From an uncultured Blautia sp. (GTDB taxonomy: Bacteria > Bacillota > Clostridia > Lachnospirales > Lachnospiraceae): 61,605 nucleotides of DNA. The notes under the pieces are model-generated. The model did not search any database, was not told where the DNA came from, and worked only from the letters and a program-made list of their open reading frames with translations. The DNA lies in NCBI GenBank assembly GCA_934358405.1, contig CAKRKL010000001.1:1-61605 (forward strand), in the 5' to 3' direction. The position numbers were made by a program, and so were the translations under genes. This document shows, in pieces, positions 46,572 to 56,127 of the stretch; position 1 is the first letter of the stretch; every line of letters begins with the position of its first letter.

Positions 46572-46602
46572 GCAAGTTCTAGCGTCATTAAACACGATCT
46601 AG
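46561..46602 (+). repeat. Imperfect tandem repeat across the VanZ-like stop codon
   Basis: AGCGTCATTAA begins at 46561 and at 46581. The two 20-22-base units both end in CTAG. The first unit contains the stop codon; the second includes TTAAACACGATCTAG, a variant of the recurrent 3' motif. Confidence 0.6.
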
Positions 46603-46606
46603 CCCC

Positions 46607-46650
46607 AAAAGAGGAAAGCTTCCACACAATCATGGAAGCTTTCCTCTTTT
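46607..46650. terminator. Bidirectional terminator after the VanZ-like gene
   Basis: AAAAGAGGAAAGCTTCCA pairs perfectly with TGGAAGCTTTCCTCTTTT; also serves the converging gene at 46679. Confidence 0.93.
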
Positions 46651-46678
46651 TTCATACTTCTTTTAAAGCAATATATTT

Positions 46679-47110
46679 TTACGCCTCTTTCCCGTCCTCC
46701 TGGTCATCTCCTAACCGGCTTACCAGATTGGCGCGTTCTGCGATAGACAGCTTTTTGCCAGTGCTTGCTTCTCTCCCGAAATCAGCAATGTCAGAAGCTG
46801 CATCCTTCTCTTCGGATTCTGGCTGCATACTCTGGATAGTTTCCTGTTCTTTTTGTGCTTTACTGATTTTCAGGCTTCCCCGGATTCCATTAATAACAAA
46901 TCCCACGCCCAGCACAACAAACACAATTCCAGCCACCATAAAGCCCGGATTGCTGCCTTCTACACCCTTTATCACATTTATGCAAAGAGACACACCAAGA
47001 TACGCCACGTAGACACCGGCCAGTATCATCAGCAGGCAAGTTCTCATAGGGACTTCGCCTTTCTTTTTCTTTGTCAGTTTGCTCTCATCTGTATTTTCGG
47101 AATTTCCCAT
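46679..47110 (-). CDS. Small membrane protein of unknown function
   Basis: The 143-residue protein has a polar, lysine-rich N-terminus (1-20), two membrane helices (about 22-45 and 57-80), and a charged C-terminal region rich in Glu and Lys. I do not recognise a family. GGAGGAG precedes the ATG. It starts 12 bases after the stop of the second ABC half-transporter and so is probably the last gene of the malQ-ABC operon; an accessory role for the exporter is only a guess. Confidence 0.7.
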   Translation of the reverse strand: MGNSENTDESKLTKKKKGEVPMRTCLLMILAGVYVAYLGVSLCINVIKGVEGSNPGFMVAGIVFVVLGVGFVINGIRGSLKISKAQKEQETIQSMQPESEEKDAASDIADFGREASTGKKLSIAERANLVSRLGDDQEDGKEA

Positions 47111-47122
47111 AATCGCTCCTCC

Positions 47123-48865
47123 TTATGAAATGGCAAACTGGCTTTCATAAAGGTTTGCATAAAAGCCTTTTTTCGCCAGAAGCTCCTCATGTCTGCCCTG
47201 CTCAATAATATTTCCATCCTTCATTACTAGAATCAGATCTGCTTCCTGAATGGTTGAGAGACGATGAGCTACAATAAAGCTGGTTCTTCCCTCCATCAGC
47301 TCAGCAAAGGCTTTTTGTACCTTTACCTCAGTACGGGTATCGATAGAGGATGTAGCCTCATCCAGGATCAGCATTGCAGGATGCATCAGCATAACCCTGG
47401 CAATACATAAAAGCTGTTTCTGTCCCTGGGAAATATTACCTCCGCCTTCTGAGATCACCGTATCATAGCCATTTGGCATACGCTTGATAAAGCTGTGGGC
47501 ATGTGCATGTCTGGCAGCCTCCATTACCTCCTCAAGAGTAGCATCCGGCTTGCCGTAAGCAATGTTCTCGCGAATGGTTCCGGCTTTCAGCCAGGTCTCC
47601 TGAAGAACCATACCAAAATTCCTTCTCAGACTGTCACGAGTCAGTTCTTTTACCGGATGACCGCTTACCAGAATCTGTCCCTTATCCACATCATAAAAAC
47701 GCATAAGCAGATTGATCATGGTTGTTTTTCCACAGCCTGTCGGGCCTACAATTGCAATTCTCTGTCCCGGCTTAACGTCAATGGAAATATCTGTAAGAAG
47801 CGGGGTTTCTTTTTTGTAGGAGAATGAAACCTTCTCTACGTTCACCCTGCCGTCTGCTTTTTTGAGTTCCACTGCATCCGGTGCATCCGGTTCCTGTGCC
47901 GGAGTATCAATAAAATCAAATAATCTCTTTGCGCATGCCAAGGCATTCTCCAGCTCAGTGATAACACCAGAAATTTCGTTAAACGGCTTGGTATACTGGT
48001 TGGCATAATTAAGAAAGCTGGTAAGCTGTCCGATTGTCATGCCGCCCTTAATAACTGTAAACGCGCCAAAAATCCCCACTGCGGTATAAACAAGACCATT
48101 CACAAAACGTGTGGACGGATTGGTAATGGAGGAAAAGAAAATAGCCTTAATCCCGCAAACCCGCAGCTCCTCATTTACTTTTCCGAAGCGCTCATTGGCT
48201 CTCTCCTCATAAGAAAAAGCCTGCACGATTTTCTGATTCCCAACCAGTTCCTCCACAATGGAAGTCATCTCGGCTCTTTTTTCTGACTGCTCCTGGAACA
48301 TACGGAAGGTTCTGTTTGCAATGAAGCTCGCTACAAACAGGGAAATCGGAGTAAGCAAAATAACGATTACCGCAATTTTTACACTGATGGACAACATAAA
48401 TCCAATGGTTCCAAAAATAGTCAGCACACCTGTAAACAGCTGTGTAAAGCCCATAAGAAGTCCGTCAGAGAACTGGCTGACATCAGATACAATCCGGCTT
48501 AAAATATCACCCGGCTGATTGGCATCCATATAAGAGATGGGAACCTCCTGCAGGTGGGCAAACGCCTGACTTCTTACATCCTGAACAACGCTGTAGGTCA
48601 CCTGATTTGTCAGAAGATTCATCACCCACTGAGAAAACGCATTTCCCACAACGATTACTGCAAGGGTACCAAGTACCTTAAGAAGCCCTGACACATTCAC
48701 ATTTCCAGGACCTGCAATATGATCCACTCCATTACCGATAAGAATGGGAGTATATAAAGTAAATCCAACTGTGACAAGCGCTGTCAGGAGCATAATAACA
48801 ATCTTTGCTTTATAAGGACTGATAAACTTCAGCACCCTTTTCATTGTATCTTTATTCTTTCCCAT
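47123..48865 (-). CDS. ABC exporter half-transporter, canonical catalytic subunit
   Basis: The 580-residue protein has six membrane helices (about 1-320) and an ABC domain: Walker A GPTGCGKTT, Walker B LILDEATSS with the catalytic Glu, and FIVAHRLS with the switch His. The signature motif is NISQGQKQ, not LSGGQ. With its partner at 48865-50598 it forms a heterodimeric BmrCD/LmrCD-like exporter: its catalytic residues make the active ATP site and its altered signature contributes to the degenerate one. The ATG overlaps the partner's stop by one base. Drug or peptide/lipid export is likely; the substrate is not evident. Confidence 0.93.
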   Translation of the reverse strand: MGKNKDTMKRVLKFISPYKAKIVIMLLTALVTVGFTLYTPILIGNGVDHIAGPGNVNVSGLLKVLGTLAVIVVGNAFSQWVMNLLTNQVTYSVVQDVRSQAFAHLQEVPISYMDANQPGDILSRIVSDVSQFSDGLLMGFTQLFTGVLTIFGTIGFMLSISVKIAVIVILLTPISLFVASFIANRTFRMFQEQSEKRAEMTSIVEELVGNQKIVQAFSYEERANERFGKVNEELRVCGIKAIFFSSITNPSTRFVNGLVYTAVGIFGAFTVIKGGMTIGQLTSFLNYANQYTKPFNEISGVITELENALACAKRLFDFIDTPAQEPDAPDAVELKKADGRVNVEKVSFSYKKETPLLTDISIDVKPGQRIAIVGPTGCGKTTMINLLMRFYDVDKGQILVSGHPVKELTRDSLRRNFGMVLQETWLKAGTIRENIAYGKPDATLEEVMEAARHAHAHSFIKRMPNGYDTVISEGGGNISQGQKQLLCIARVMLMHPAMLILDEATSSIDTRTEVKVQKAFAELMEGRTSFIVAHRLSTIQEADLILVMKDGNIIEQGRHEELLAKKGFYANLYESQFAIS

Positions 48866-50598
48866 CAGCGGTTCACCTCCTGCTCAGAAAGCTGTGACAG
48901 GCAGATTTCCCTGTAAACCTCACAGGATTCCATAAGTTCTTTGTGTGTTCCAACGCCAGCCAGCTCGCCATCGTCCAAAACCAGTATCTTGTCTGCCTGT
49001 TTAATAGAGGTCGCTCTCTGTGAAACTATAAATACCGTCATTCCTTTTGTTTCTTCACGGATTGCATGGCGAAGTGCTGCATCTGTGGCAAAATCAAGTG
49101 CGGATGCACTGTCATCCATGATCAGGATTTCAGGTTCTCCAACCAGTGCTCTTGCAATGGTAAGGCGCTGGCGCTGACCGCCTGACAGGTTCGCTCCTCC
49201 CTGACTTACCATAGTATTCAGTCCTTGGGGCTTTTTGTTTACAAAATCACTTGCCTGCGCAATAGAAAGTGCACGCTGGATTTCTTCCTCTGAGGCATTC
49301 TCCTTGCCCCACTTCATATTATCGCGAATCGTTCCTTTAAAAAGAACAGCCTGCTGGGGCACCACTCCAACTTTACCTCTAAGCTGGGAAAATGGATATT
49401 CCCTTACATTATTTCCGTCAATCCTTACACTGCCCTCTGTTGCATCATAAAAACGGGGAATCAGATTCACAAGTGTAGATTTACCACATCCAGTACCTCC
49501 AATGATACCAATGGTCTCTCCTTGCTTTGCTGTAAAGGAAATATGTGAAAGTGCAGGCTCTTTACTGCCAGCATAAGTAAAGCTTACATCCTCAAAAACA
49601 ATCCGCGGTGCATTTGCATCCTCCTGCTGCGCACAGCTTCCCTTATCTGTAAGAGATGGCTGTGTATCCAGAACCTCATTCAGCCGCACACCCGATGCCA
49701 TAGCCTTGGTAACTGCCACAATAAGGTTTGCAAGTGCAATCAGCGCAATCAGAATCTGATTCATGTAGTTTACAAGTGCAACTACCTCTCCCTGGGTCAG
49801 AATTCCTATGGAAACCTCCTTACTTCCGTACCAAAGAATTCCTATTATGGCAAAATTCATGATAACAGTAGTTGCAGGATTCAGAAGAGCGGAAATTTTA
49901 CCTGCGGTCACCTGCACTTTTGTATACTCATCATTTGTCTTGGAAAACTCTCTATACTCCTCCTGCTGCCTGCCAAAGGCTCTTACCACTCTGGCACCTA
50001 CATGGTTTTCTCTTGTGATCAGGGAAATACGGTCCAGTGAAGACTGGGCTTTTTTGTAAATAGGAACCGTAGTTCTCATAATTCCATAAATTACAACAGA
50101 AATAAGAGGCACTGAGATCAAAAACATCAGGCCGATTTTCCAGTCAATAGTAAAAGACATGATCACTGCACCCAGCACAATAAAAGGAGAGCGAAGGAAC
50201 AGACGAAGAATCATATTGACCCCTGTCTGTGCCTGATTTACATCATTGGTAATCCTTGTCACAAGTGTAGGGGTTCCAAGTATATCCAGTTCTCTGTAGG
50301 AAAGCTTGCTGATATGGGCAAACATTTCCCTGCGAAGCGCAGTGCTAAAGCCCATGGCAGCCTTTGCAGAAAAATACTGGGCAGTAAGTGAGCATGTAAG
50401 TCCGATCACGCCAAGCAGTACCATGATCACACACTGATGCCAGATATAGGCCTTGTCCTGATTCTTAATGCCAATGTCCATAATATTAGCAACAACTAAA
50501 GGTACAATAAGCTCAAAGGTAGCCTCCAGCATTTTAAACAAGGGTGCCAGAAAGCTCTCCTTCTCATAACCCTTCAGAAATCTAAGCAGTTTTTTCAT
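48865..50598 (-). CDS. ABC exporter half-transporter, degenerate subunit
   Basis: The 577-residue partner has six membrane helices and an ABC domain with Walker A GGTGCGKST and a perfect LSGGQRQR signature. Walker B reads LIMDDSASA, with Asp in place of the catalytic Glu, and the switch region reads FIVSQRATS, with Gln in place of His. This is the expected pattern for the non-hydrolysing half of heterodimeric exporters. The start overlaps the malQ stop by four bases (ATGA). Confidence 0.93.
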   Translation of the reverse strand: MKKLLRFLKGYEKESFLAPLFKMLEATFELIVPLVVANIMDIGIKNQDKAYIWHQCVIMVLLGVIGLTCSLTAQYFSAKAAMGFSTALRREMFAHISKLSYRELDILGTPTLVTRITNDVNQAQTGVNMILRLFLRSPFIVLGAVIMSFTIDWKIGLMFLISVPLISVVIYGIMRTTVPIYKKAQSSLDRISLITRENHVGARVVRAFGRQQEEYREFSKTNDEYTKVQVTAGKISALLNPATTVIMNFAIIGILWYGSKEVSIGILTQGEVVALVNYMNQILIALIALANLIVAVTKAMASGVRLNEVLDTQPSLTDKGSCAQQEDANAPRIVFEDVSFTYAGSKEPALSHISFTAKQGETIGIIGGTGCGKSTLVNLIPRFYDATEGSVRIDGNNVREYPFSQLRGKVGVVPQQAVLFKGTIRDNMKWGKENASEEEIQRALSIAQASDFVNKKPQGLNTMVSQGGANLSGGQRQRLTIARALVGEPEILIMDDSASALDFATDAALRHAIREETKGMTVFIVSQRATSIKQADKILVLDDGELAGVGTHKELMESCEVYREICLSQLSEQEVNR

Positions 50599-52124
50599 TT
50601 CTCCTTATTCTCCCTGGTTCTTCCGTATAATCTGGTTACAGCAAGAATCCGTTTAAGAGTCTTATCCGTAATCTGATTTCTTGTAAGGCGCCATTTCCAG
50701 TTATCGCCCAGTGTAGAAGGCGTATTCATTCTCGCCTCATTTCCAAGACAGAGATAATCCTGAAGAGGAATTACACAAAGCTCTGCCACACTTGACTGTG
50801 CTGCACGGATCAGCCCCCAGACACATTCATCTGCATCCTTATCCTCACATGCAATATACTGTTTCACATAAGCAAGATTAGATTGGGAAAGACCCTCCAG
50901 CCATCCCCTGGTAGTTTCATTATCATGCGTGCCTGTATAAACAATACAATTTTTATCATAACGAAATGGCAGATAAACACTTTCTCCGCTTTCATCAAAT
51001 GCAAACTGAAGCACCTTCATACCAGGATATCCGGAATCAGAAAGAAGCTCTCTTACGCTGTCTGTAAGAAATCCAAGATCTTCTGCAATCACATCCAGAT
51101 TGGAAATGTTCTGTTCAAGTACTCTGAACAGATCAATTCCAGGTCCCTTCTCCCACGCTCCGTTCTTTGCTGTCTCATCACCATAGGGAACTGCCCAGTA
51201 CTCATCAAAGCCACGGAAATGATCGATGCGGACCTTATCATACAGCTTCATGCAGTGGGACATACGAAGAGTCCACCAGTTATAGCCTGTTTTTTTATGA
51301 TAATCCCAATTATAAAGAGGATTTCCCCAAAGCTGTCCGGTAGCAGAAAAAGCATCTGGCGGACATCCTGCTACAGCTACTGGTACTGCATTCTCATCAA
51401 ACTGGAACATATCAGGATTTGCCCATGCATCTGCACCGTCAAAAGCAACATAGATCGGAAGGTCTCCGATAATCCGGATATCTCTGTCATTGGCATATTT
51501 CTTCAGCTGGCTCCACTGACGATAAAACCAGAATTGTCCAAATGCATAAAAGCTGATATCCTCCTTCAGTTCTTCCCTTGCATTTGCCAGTGCTTCCGGC
51601 TCTCTGGTCTTAAGAGCTTTCGGCCACTCGTTCCAGGCAATGCCGTCCAGACTGTCCTTTATTGCCATATACAGGCAGTAATCTTCCAGCCAGAAGCCCT
51701 GTTCCTTCTCAAATTCTTCCATCTCTTCACGAAGCAGCTGCAGCTTGGCATTCTTGGTATCCAACTGGTAAAAGCGGTGATATGCTTTGCGAAGAAGGGC
51801 AAATCTGGAGCGGTAAATTTTCTCATAGTCCACATAGCTGCGGCTTGCCCCCCAGTCGCACTGCTCACACTCCTGTGCAGTCAGAAGCCCCATCTGGATA
51901 AACTCTTCCAGATCGATAAAGTATGGATTTCCCGCAAATGTAGAAAAGGACTGATAGGGAGAGTCTCCATATCCGGTAGGTCCAAGGGGCAGAATCTGCC
52001 AGAACTTCTGTCCGGCTTCTGCAAGCTGGTCTACAAAAATATATGCTTCTTTAGAAAAGCATCCGATTCCATAATTGGAAGGGATGCTGGATATCGGTAA
52101 CAAAATACCACTGGCTCTCATCAT
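50595..52124 (-). CDS. malQ: 4-alpha-glucanotransferase (amylomaltase)
   Basis: This 509-residue GH77 enzyme transfers malto-oligosaccharide segments between alpha-1,4-glucans. Conserved segments are GILLPISSIPSNYGIG, ILPLGPTGYGDSPYQSFS, IRIIGDLPIYV, VRIDHFRGFDEYW with the nucleophile Asp, VIAEDLGFLT with the acid Glu, and YTGTHDNETTRGW. The frame is open 20 codons further upstream, but AGGAGG precedes the MM pair at 52124/52121. It is the first gene of an operon with the ABC exporter; the metabolic link is unclear. Confidence 0.96.
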   Translation of the reverse strand: MMRASGILLPISSIPSNYGIGCFSKEAYIFVDQLAEAGQKFWQILPLGPTGYGDSPYQSFSTFAGNPYFIDLEEFIQMGLLTAQECEQCDWGASRSYVDYEKIYRSRFALLRKAYHRFYQLDTKNAKLQLLREEMEEFEKEQGFWLEDYCLYMAIKDSLDGIAWNEWPKALKTREPEALANAREELKEDISFYAFGQFWFYRQWSQLKKYANDRDIRIIGDLPIYVAFDGADAWANPDMFQFDENAVPVAVAGCPPDAFSATGQLWGNPLYNWDYHKKTGYNWWTLRMSHCMKLYDKVRIDHFRGFDEYWAVPYGDETAKNGAWEKGPGIDLFRVLEQNISNLDVIAEDLGFLTDSVRELLSDSGYPGMKVLQFAFDESGESVYLPFRYDKNCIVYTGTHDNETTRGWLEGLSQSNLAYVKQYIACEDKDADECVWGLIRAAQSSVAELCVIPLQDYLCLGNEARMNTPSTLGDNWKWRLTRNQITDKTLKRILAVTRLYGRTRENKEK

Positions 52125-52164
52125 GTATTCCTCCTGTGCGTCGTTATTTAACCATTGTTTGTCT

Positions 52165-52194
52165 ATTATACCGCTTTCATGCATACCCGGTCAA
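52165..52194 (-). promoter_or_regulatory. Promoter of the malQ-ABC operon
   Basis: TTGACC (52189-52194), 18 bases, TATAAT (52165-52170) on the minus strand. Confidence 0.75.
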
Positions 52195-52264
52195 TATAAA
52201 TAAAACCGGATTCCTATCACACTTTTTTCAGAACTTAATGCTATAGTTTCTAATCATGCGAAAC

Positions 52265-52292
52265 AGGCATCCGGAATTTTTTCCGAATGCCT
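52265..52292 (-). terminator. Terminator of the opp operon
   Basis: AGGCATtCGGAA and TTCCGgATGCCT form the stem, followed by GTTT on the minus strand. Confidence 0.7.
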
Positions 52293-52334
52293 GCTGTATT
52301 TTGCGTCTGATACAAGATCTTGTATTTACCCAGA

Positions 52335-53990
52335 TTATTTCTTGCTTGTATATCCAAAGAAGAAGTATCCAAGTGGTGTGTAGTACATACCGTCAATATC
52401 CGGATTGAGCATGTATGGCTGTGTATAGAAGTAGATCGGAGCAAGTACGCTGTCCTGTCCAATAAGGATATCCTCAGCTTCGTGGAATGCTTTCATACGC
52501 TCTGCCGGATCGGAGGTAGCTTTTGCTGCATCGATAGCTGCATCATAGTCCGGGTTGGAGTACTGAGCGTCGTTGTTTCCACCGTCTGTGTACCACATAT
52601 CCAGGAAGGAGCAAGGATCATTGTAGTCTGCGATCCAGCCGTTACGTGCGATCTGGAAGTTACCATCCTTTCTGTTCTGAAGGAATACGTTCCAGTCCTG
52701 GTTGTTCAGGTTAACAGTTACGCCAAGCTCTGTCTGCCACATGTTCTGAAGAGCCTCACCGATCTTCTTGTGGTTATCAGCTGTGTTGTACAGATACTCT
52801 ACAGTTGGGAAGCCTTCGCCGTTTGGATATCCGGCATCTGCAAGAAGCTGACGGGCTTCTTCGCAGTTTTTCTCATAATCCTCTTCGGAAATGCTGTAGT
52901 AAGAGCCGCCTACTGTACGGAAATCATCACTTCCTGCACCAGCTGCATCGTTTACACCGTTCGGAACATATCCGTCAGCCGGAACCTCACCAGCCTGGGA
53001 AACGTTCTCTACAATGTAGTTACGGTCAATTACAAGTGAGAATGCTTTGCGGATATTCGGGTCAGAAAATACCTCATCCTCTGTATTGAAGCATACATAA
53101 TATGTTCCAAGATAGTCTCCGATCTCAAGCTCTCCGGAAGCAAGGTATGTCGGGATCTCATCTACAGGAAGGTTTTCGATGAAGTCAAGCTCTCCGTTGT
53201 TGTAGCCTTTAAGCATAGCGTTGTTATCATCAAGAAGAGTAAACTTAATGGTATCCGGTCCAAGATTGTCATAATCGTAGTAGTTCTCATTTTTCTCCAT
53301 GGAAATGTAAGCGTTATGAGACCACTCTGTCATTTTGTAAGGTCCATTGCCAATATAAGTGCTTGGATCAAATGTCCAGTTGTCACTTCCCTCAACCATG
53401 TCCTGACGAACCGGGAAGGTTGCCGGGAATGCCATGATTTCTTCAAAATATGGGCAGTCATAAGTAAGAGTAATCTCAAGAGTCTTATCATCAACTGCTT
53501 TAATTCCAAGGGTATCCGGTGTTGCACTTCCGTCTGCAACTGCATCATATCCCTGAACCATATCGATCATATAGCAGTAATCTGCTGCTGTCTCAGGATT
53601 TGCAAGACGCTGCCATGCATAAACGAAGTCACCAGCTGTTACATCCTGTCCGTCAGACCACTTAATTCCATCACGAAGCTTAACTGTGTAAGTTACAGTA
53701 CCATCCTCGTTCTCTGTCTTTTCCCAGGACTCAGCCTGTCCAGGAGCTGTAATGGCATTTCCCTCACCATCATTTACCCATTTAACAAGGCCCTCAAACA
53801 TATGGTTGCACATAATTGCTCCGTCAACAGCAGAGTTCAGTGCCGGGTCAATAGTCTGTGGTTCAGATGCAATGCAAAGATTCAGGTTAAATCCTTCGTC
53901 AGCTGCTGTATCCTCAGCGAATACCGGTGTTGCAGCCATGCTTATTACCATAGCTGCTGTAAGTGCCATAGACATAAATTTTCTTCTCAT
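52335..53990 (-). CDS. oppA: Oligopeptide-binding protein OppA, without lipobox
   Basis: The 551-residue protein is a family 5 extracellular solute-binding protein for oligopeptides, with the start of the mature domain at NLCIASEPQTIDPALNS. The signal peptide (residues 1-25) ends PVFA|EDT and has no cysteine at the cleavage site, whereas Gram-positive binding proteins are normally lipid-anchored. The only early Cys lies inside the first beta-strand of the mature protein. It is the last gene of oppBCDFA, with a 104-base gap after oppF. How it stays at the cell is open. Confidence 0.92.
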   Translation of the reverse strand: MRRKFMSMALTAAMVISMAATPVFAEDTAADEGFNLNLCIASEPQTIDPALNSAVDGAIMCNHMFEGLVKWVNDGEGNAITAPGQAESWEKTENEDGTVTYTVKLRDGIKWSDGQDVTAGDFVYAWQRLANPETAADYCYMIDMVQGYDAVADGSATPDTLGIKAVDDKTLEITLTYDCPYFEEIMAFPATFPVRQDMVEGSDNWTFDPSTYIGNGPYKMTEWSHNAYISMEKNENYYDYDNLGPDTIKFTLLDDNNAMLKGYNNGELDFIENLPVDEIPTYLASGELEIGDYLGTYYVCFNTEDEVFSDPNIRKAFSLVIDRNYIVENVSQAGEVPADGYVPNGVNDAAGAGSDDFRTVGGSYYSISEEDYEKNCEEARQLLADAGYPNGEGFPTVEYLYNTADNHKKIGEALQNMWQTELGVTVNLNNQDWNVFLQNRKDGNFQIARNGWIADYNDPCSFLDMWYTDGGNNDAQYSNPDYDAAIDAAKATSDPAERMKAFHEAEDILIGQDSVLAPIYFYTQPYMLNPDIDGMYYTPLGYFFFGYTSKK

Positions 53991-54094
53991 TACATTTCCT
54001 CCTTTTTTGCTTTTTCGCGCCGCATGAGAAATGAGAATCGACGCATGTATTAAGCAGTTCTCCTTTATGGAAAACCTAATACCAAAATTATGAT

Positions 54095-55105
54095 TTACTT
54101 ATCCAGCAGATGACATGCAGCCCAGTGACCCGGCTCATGTTCCTTGAATGCAGGAGTCTCCTGGCTACACTTTTCGGTAGCATAAGGACACCTGGTATGG
54201 AAGCTGCATCCGCTTGGCGGATTCATAGGACTTGGTACATCCCCTTCCAGAATAATACGTTTTCGGGTTCTGCTAAGCTTTGGATCCGGTACCGGAACCG
54301 CAGAAAGCAGTGTTTGCGTATAAGGATGAATCGGATGTCTGTTTAGCTCATAGCTTTCTCCAAGCTCCACAAGGGAGCCAAGATACATAACACCAATTCT
54401 GTTTGAAATATGACGGACAACGGAAAGATCATGTGCAATAAACAGATAGGTCAATCCCATTTGCTCCTGCATATCCTCAAGCATATTTACTACCTGTGAC
54501 TGAATTGAAACATCCAGCGCAGAAATCGGTTCATCACACACAATGAATTCCGGTTTTACCGCAAGTGCGCGGGCAATACCAACCCTCTGCTGCTGGCCGC
54601 CTGAAAACTCATGGGGATAACGGTTTGCATGCTCTGTATTAAGTCCAACCTGTGCCAGAAGCTCCTTGATCATATCAGCACGATCTTTTTTGCTGGAGGC
54701 AAGCTTGTGAATATCGATTGCTTCTCCGATAATCTCACCGACCGTCATACGTGGGTCAAGAGAAGCAGACGGATCCTGAAAAATAATCTGCATTTTTCGT
54801 CTGTATGGAAGCATTTTTACAGCTTTTGCTTTCCCAAGAGGTTTGCCGTCTTTATCAAGGGGATTATCGTATATAGTCTCCCCATCATAAATAATTTTTC
54901 CTCCGGTAGGCTCATACAACCGAAGAATGGTTCTTCCAAGTGTTGTTTTTCCACATCCGGATTCTCCTACAAGACCAAGTGTTTCTCCTTTATTGATAAA
55001 AAGTGAAACATCCTGTACAGCCTGTACCACCGGTCCCTTTGCACCATTTACCGGAAAATATTTTCGTAAGTTCTGAATTTCAAGAAGTTTCTTTTCTTCT
55101 GCCAT
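54095..55105 (-). CDS. oppF: Oligopeptide ABC transporter ATPase OppF
   Basis: The 336-residue ATPase energises peptide uptake with OppD. Walker [12 protein letters not shown], signature [15 protein letters not shown], Walker [13 protein letters not shown] and the switch His in [10 protein letters not shown] are all intact. The C-terminal oligo_HPY region carries cysteines ([14 protein letters not shown]) that bind an iron-sulfur cluster in related proteins. Its ATG overlaps the oppD stop by one base. Confidence 0.96.
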   Translation of the reverse strand: MAEEKKLLEIQNLRKYFPVNGAKGPVVQAVQDVSLFINKGETLGLVGESGCGKTTLGRTILRLYEPTGGKIIYDGETIYDNPLDKDGKPLGKAKAVKMLPYRRKMQIIFQDPSASLDPRMTVGEIIGEAIDIHKLASSKKDRADMIKELLAQVGLNTEHANRYPHEFSGGQQQRVGIARALAVKPEFIVCDEPISALDVSIQSQVVNMLEDMQEQMGLTYLFIAHDLSVVRHISNRIGVMYLGSLVELGESYELNRHPIHPYTQTLLSAVPVPDPKLSRTRKRIILEGDVPSPMNPPSGCSFHTRCPYATEKCSQETPAFKEHEPGHWAACHLLDK

Positions 55106-56112
55106 TATTTTTCCTCCTTGTTCATAAGCTCCTGAACACGAAGCCAGCAGGCGGAACGATGTTTCTCGCCCACTTCCACGTAAGGAGGCATTTTCTTCAG
55201 ACAGATCTTCATGCAGTGCTCACAGCGGGGAGCAAACGGACATCCCTCCGGTGGATTCAGCATATCAACCGGTGTTCCCTCAATAGGAATCAGACGTTCA
55301 TAGCTCTTGGCATCAACACGAGGCATAGAACGAAGAAGACCTTTTGTATATGGATGAGCAGGCTTATAGAAAATATCATCTACAGGTCCCTGCTCTACAA
55401 TCTTACCTGCATACATTACAGATACCTTGTCACAAATGTCTGCAACAACACCAAGATTGTGTGTAATAAAGATTATTCCCATTCCTGTTTTCTTCTGAAG
55501 ATTCTTCATCAGATCCAGGATCTGAGCCTGAATGGTAACATCAAGTGCTGTGGTAGGCTCATCTGCGATCAGCAGCTGAGGATGACAGATCAGTCCCATA
55601 GCAATCATTACACGCTGACGCATACCGCCGGAAAACTCATGAGGATACTGCTTCATACGCTTCTCTACATTGTTGATTCCTACCAGCTCCATCATTTCCA
55701 TAGCACGCTTCTGTGCTTCTTCTGCACTGATTTTTTTATCATGGGCACGAAGAGCCTCAACCAGCTGGTTTCCAATGGTGTAAACCGGATTCAGGCAGGT
55801 CATGGGGTTCTGAAAAATCATCGCTACTTTATTTCCGCGAAATGCAGTCATTTCATCCTTTGAAAAAGAAAGGACATCCTTTCCCTCGAAGGTGATAGAG
55901 CCTCCGATTACCTTGCCCGGTGACTGAAGAAGCCCCATAATAGAATATGCTTCCTGGCTCTTTCCAGAACCGGATTCTCCAACCACGCCCATAACTTCGC
56001 CATAATCAAGATCATAGGAAATACCGCCAACAGCCTTTACCTCTCCCGCAGGAGTAAAGAAGGAGACTTTCAGGTCTTTTACTTCCAATAATTTATTTTT
56101 CTGTTCAGACAT
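55105..56112 (-). CDS. oppD: Oligopeptide ABC transporter ATPase OppD
   Basis: The 335-residue ATPase partner of OppF has Walker [10 protein letters not shown], signature [15 protein letters not shown], Walker [12 protein letters not shown] and switch His in FITHNLGVV. The C-terminal cysteine cluster ([14 protein letters not shown]) is complete. It lies 15 bases after oppC. Confidence 0.96.
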   Translation of the reverse strand: MSEQKNKLLEVKDLKVSFFTPAGEVKAVGGISYDLDYGEVMGVVGESGSGKSQEAYSIMGLLQSPGKVIGGSITFEGKDVLSFSKDEMTAFRGNKVAMIFQNPMTCLNPVYTIGNQLVEALRAHDKKISAEEAQKRAMEMMELVGINNVEKRMKQYPHEFSGGMRQRVMIAMGLICHPQLLIADEPTTALDVTIQAQILDLMKNLQKKTGMGIIFITHNLGVVADICDKVSVMYAGKIVEQGPVDDIFYKPAHPYTKGLLRSMPRVDAKSYERLIPIEGTPVDMLNPPEGCPFAPRCEHCMKICLKKMPPYVEVGEKHRSACWLRVQELMNKEEK

Positions 56113-56127
56113 TTTTCTCCTCCTCTC

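Noticed and set aside
50883..52100. A 405-codon open frame on the plus strand
   Set aside because: It is antisense to malQ and shows no family sequence or translation signals.
52312..52325. Palindrome TACAAGATCTTGTA after oppA
   Set aside because: It is short, lacks a T-run and lies between the oppA stop and the real terminator; no function supported.
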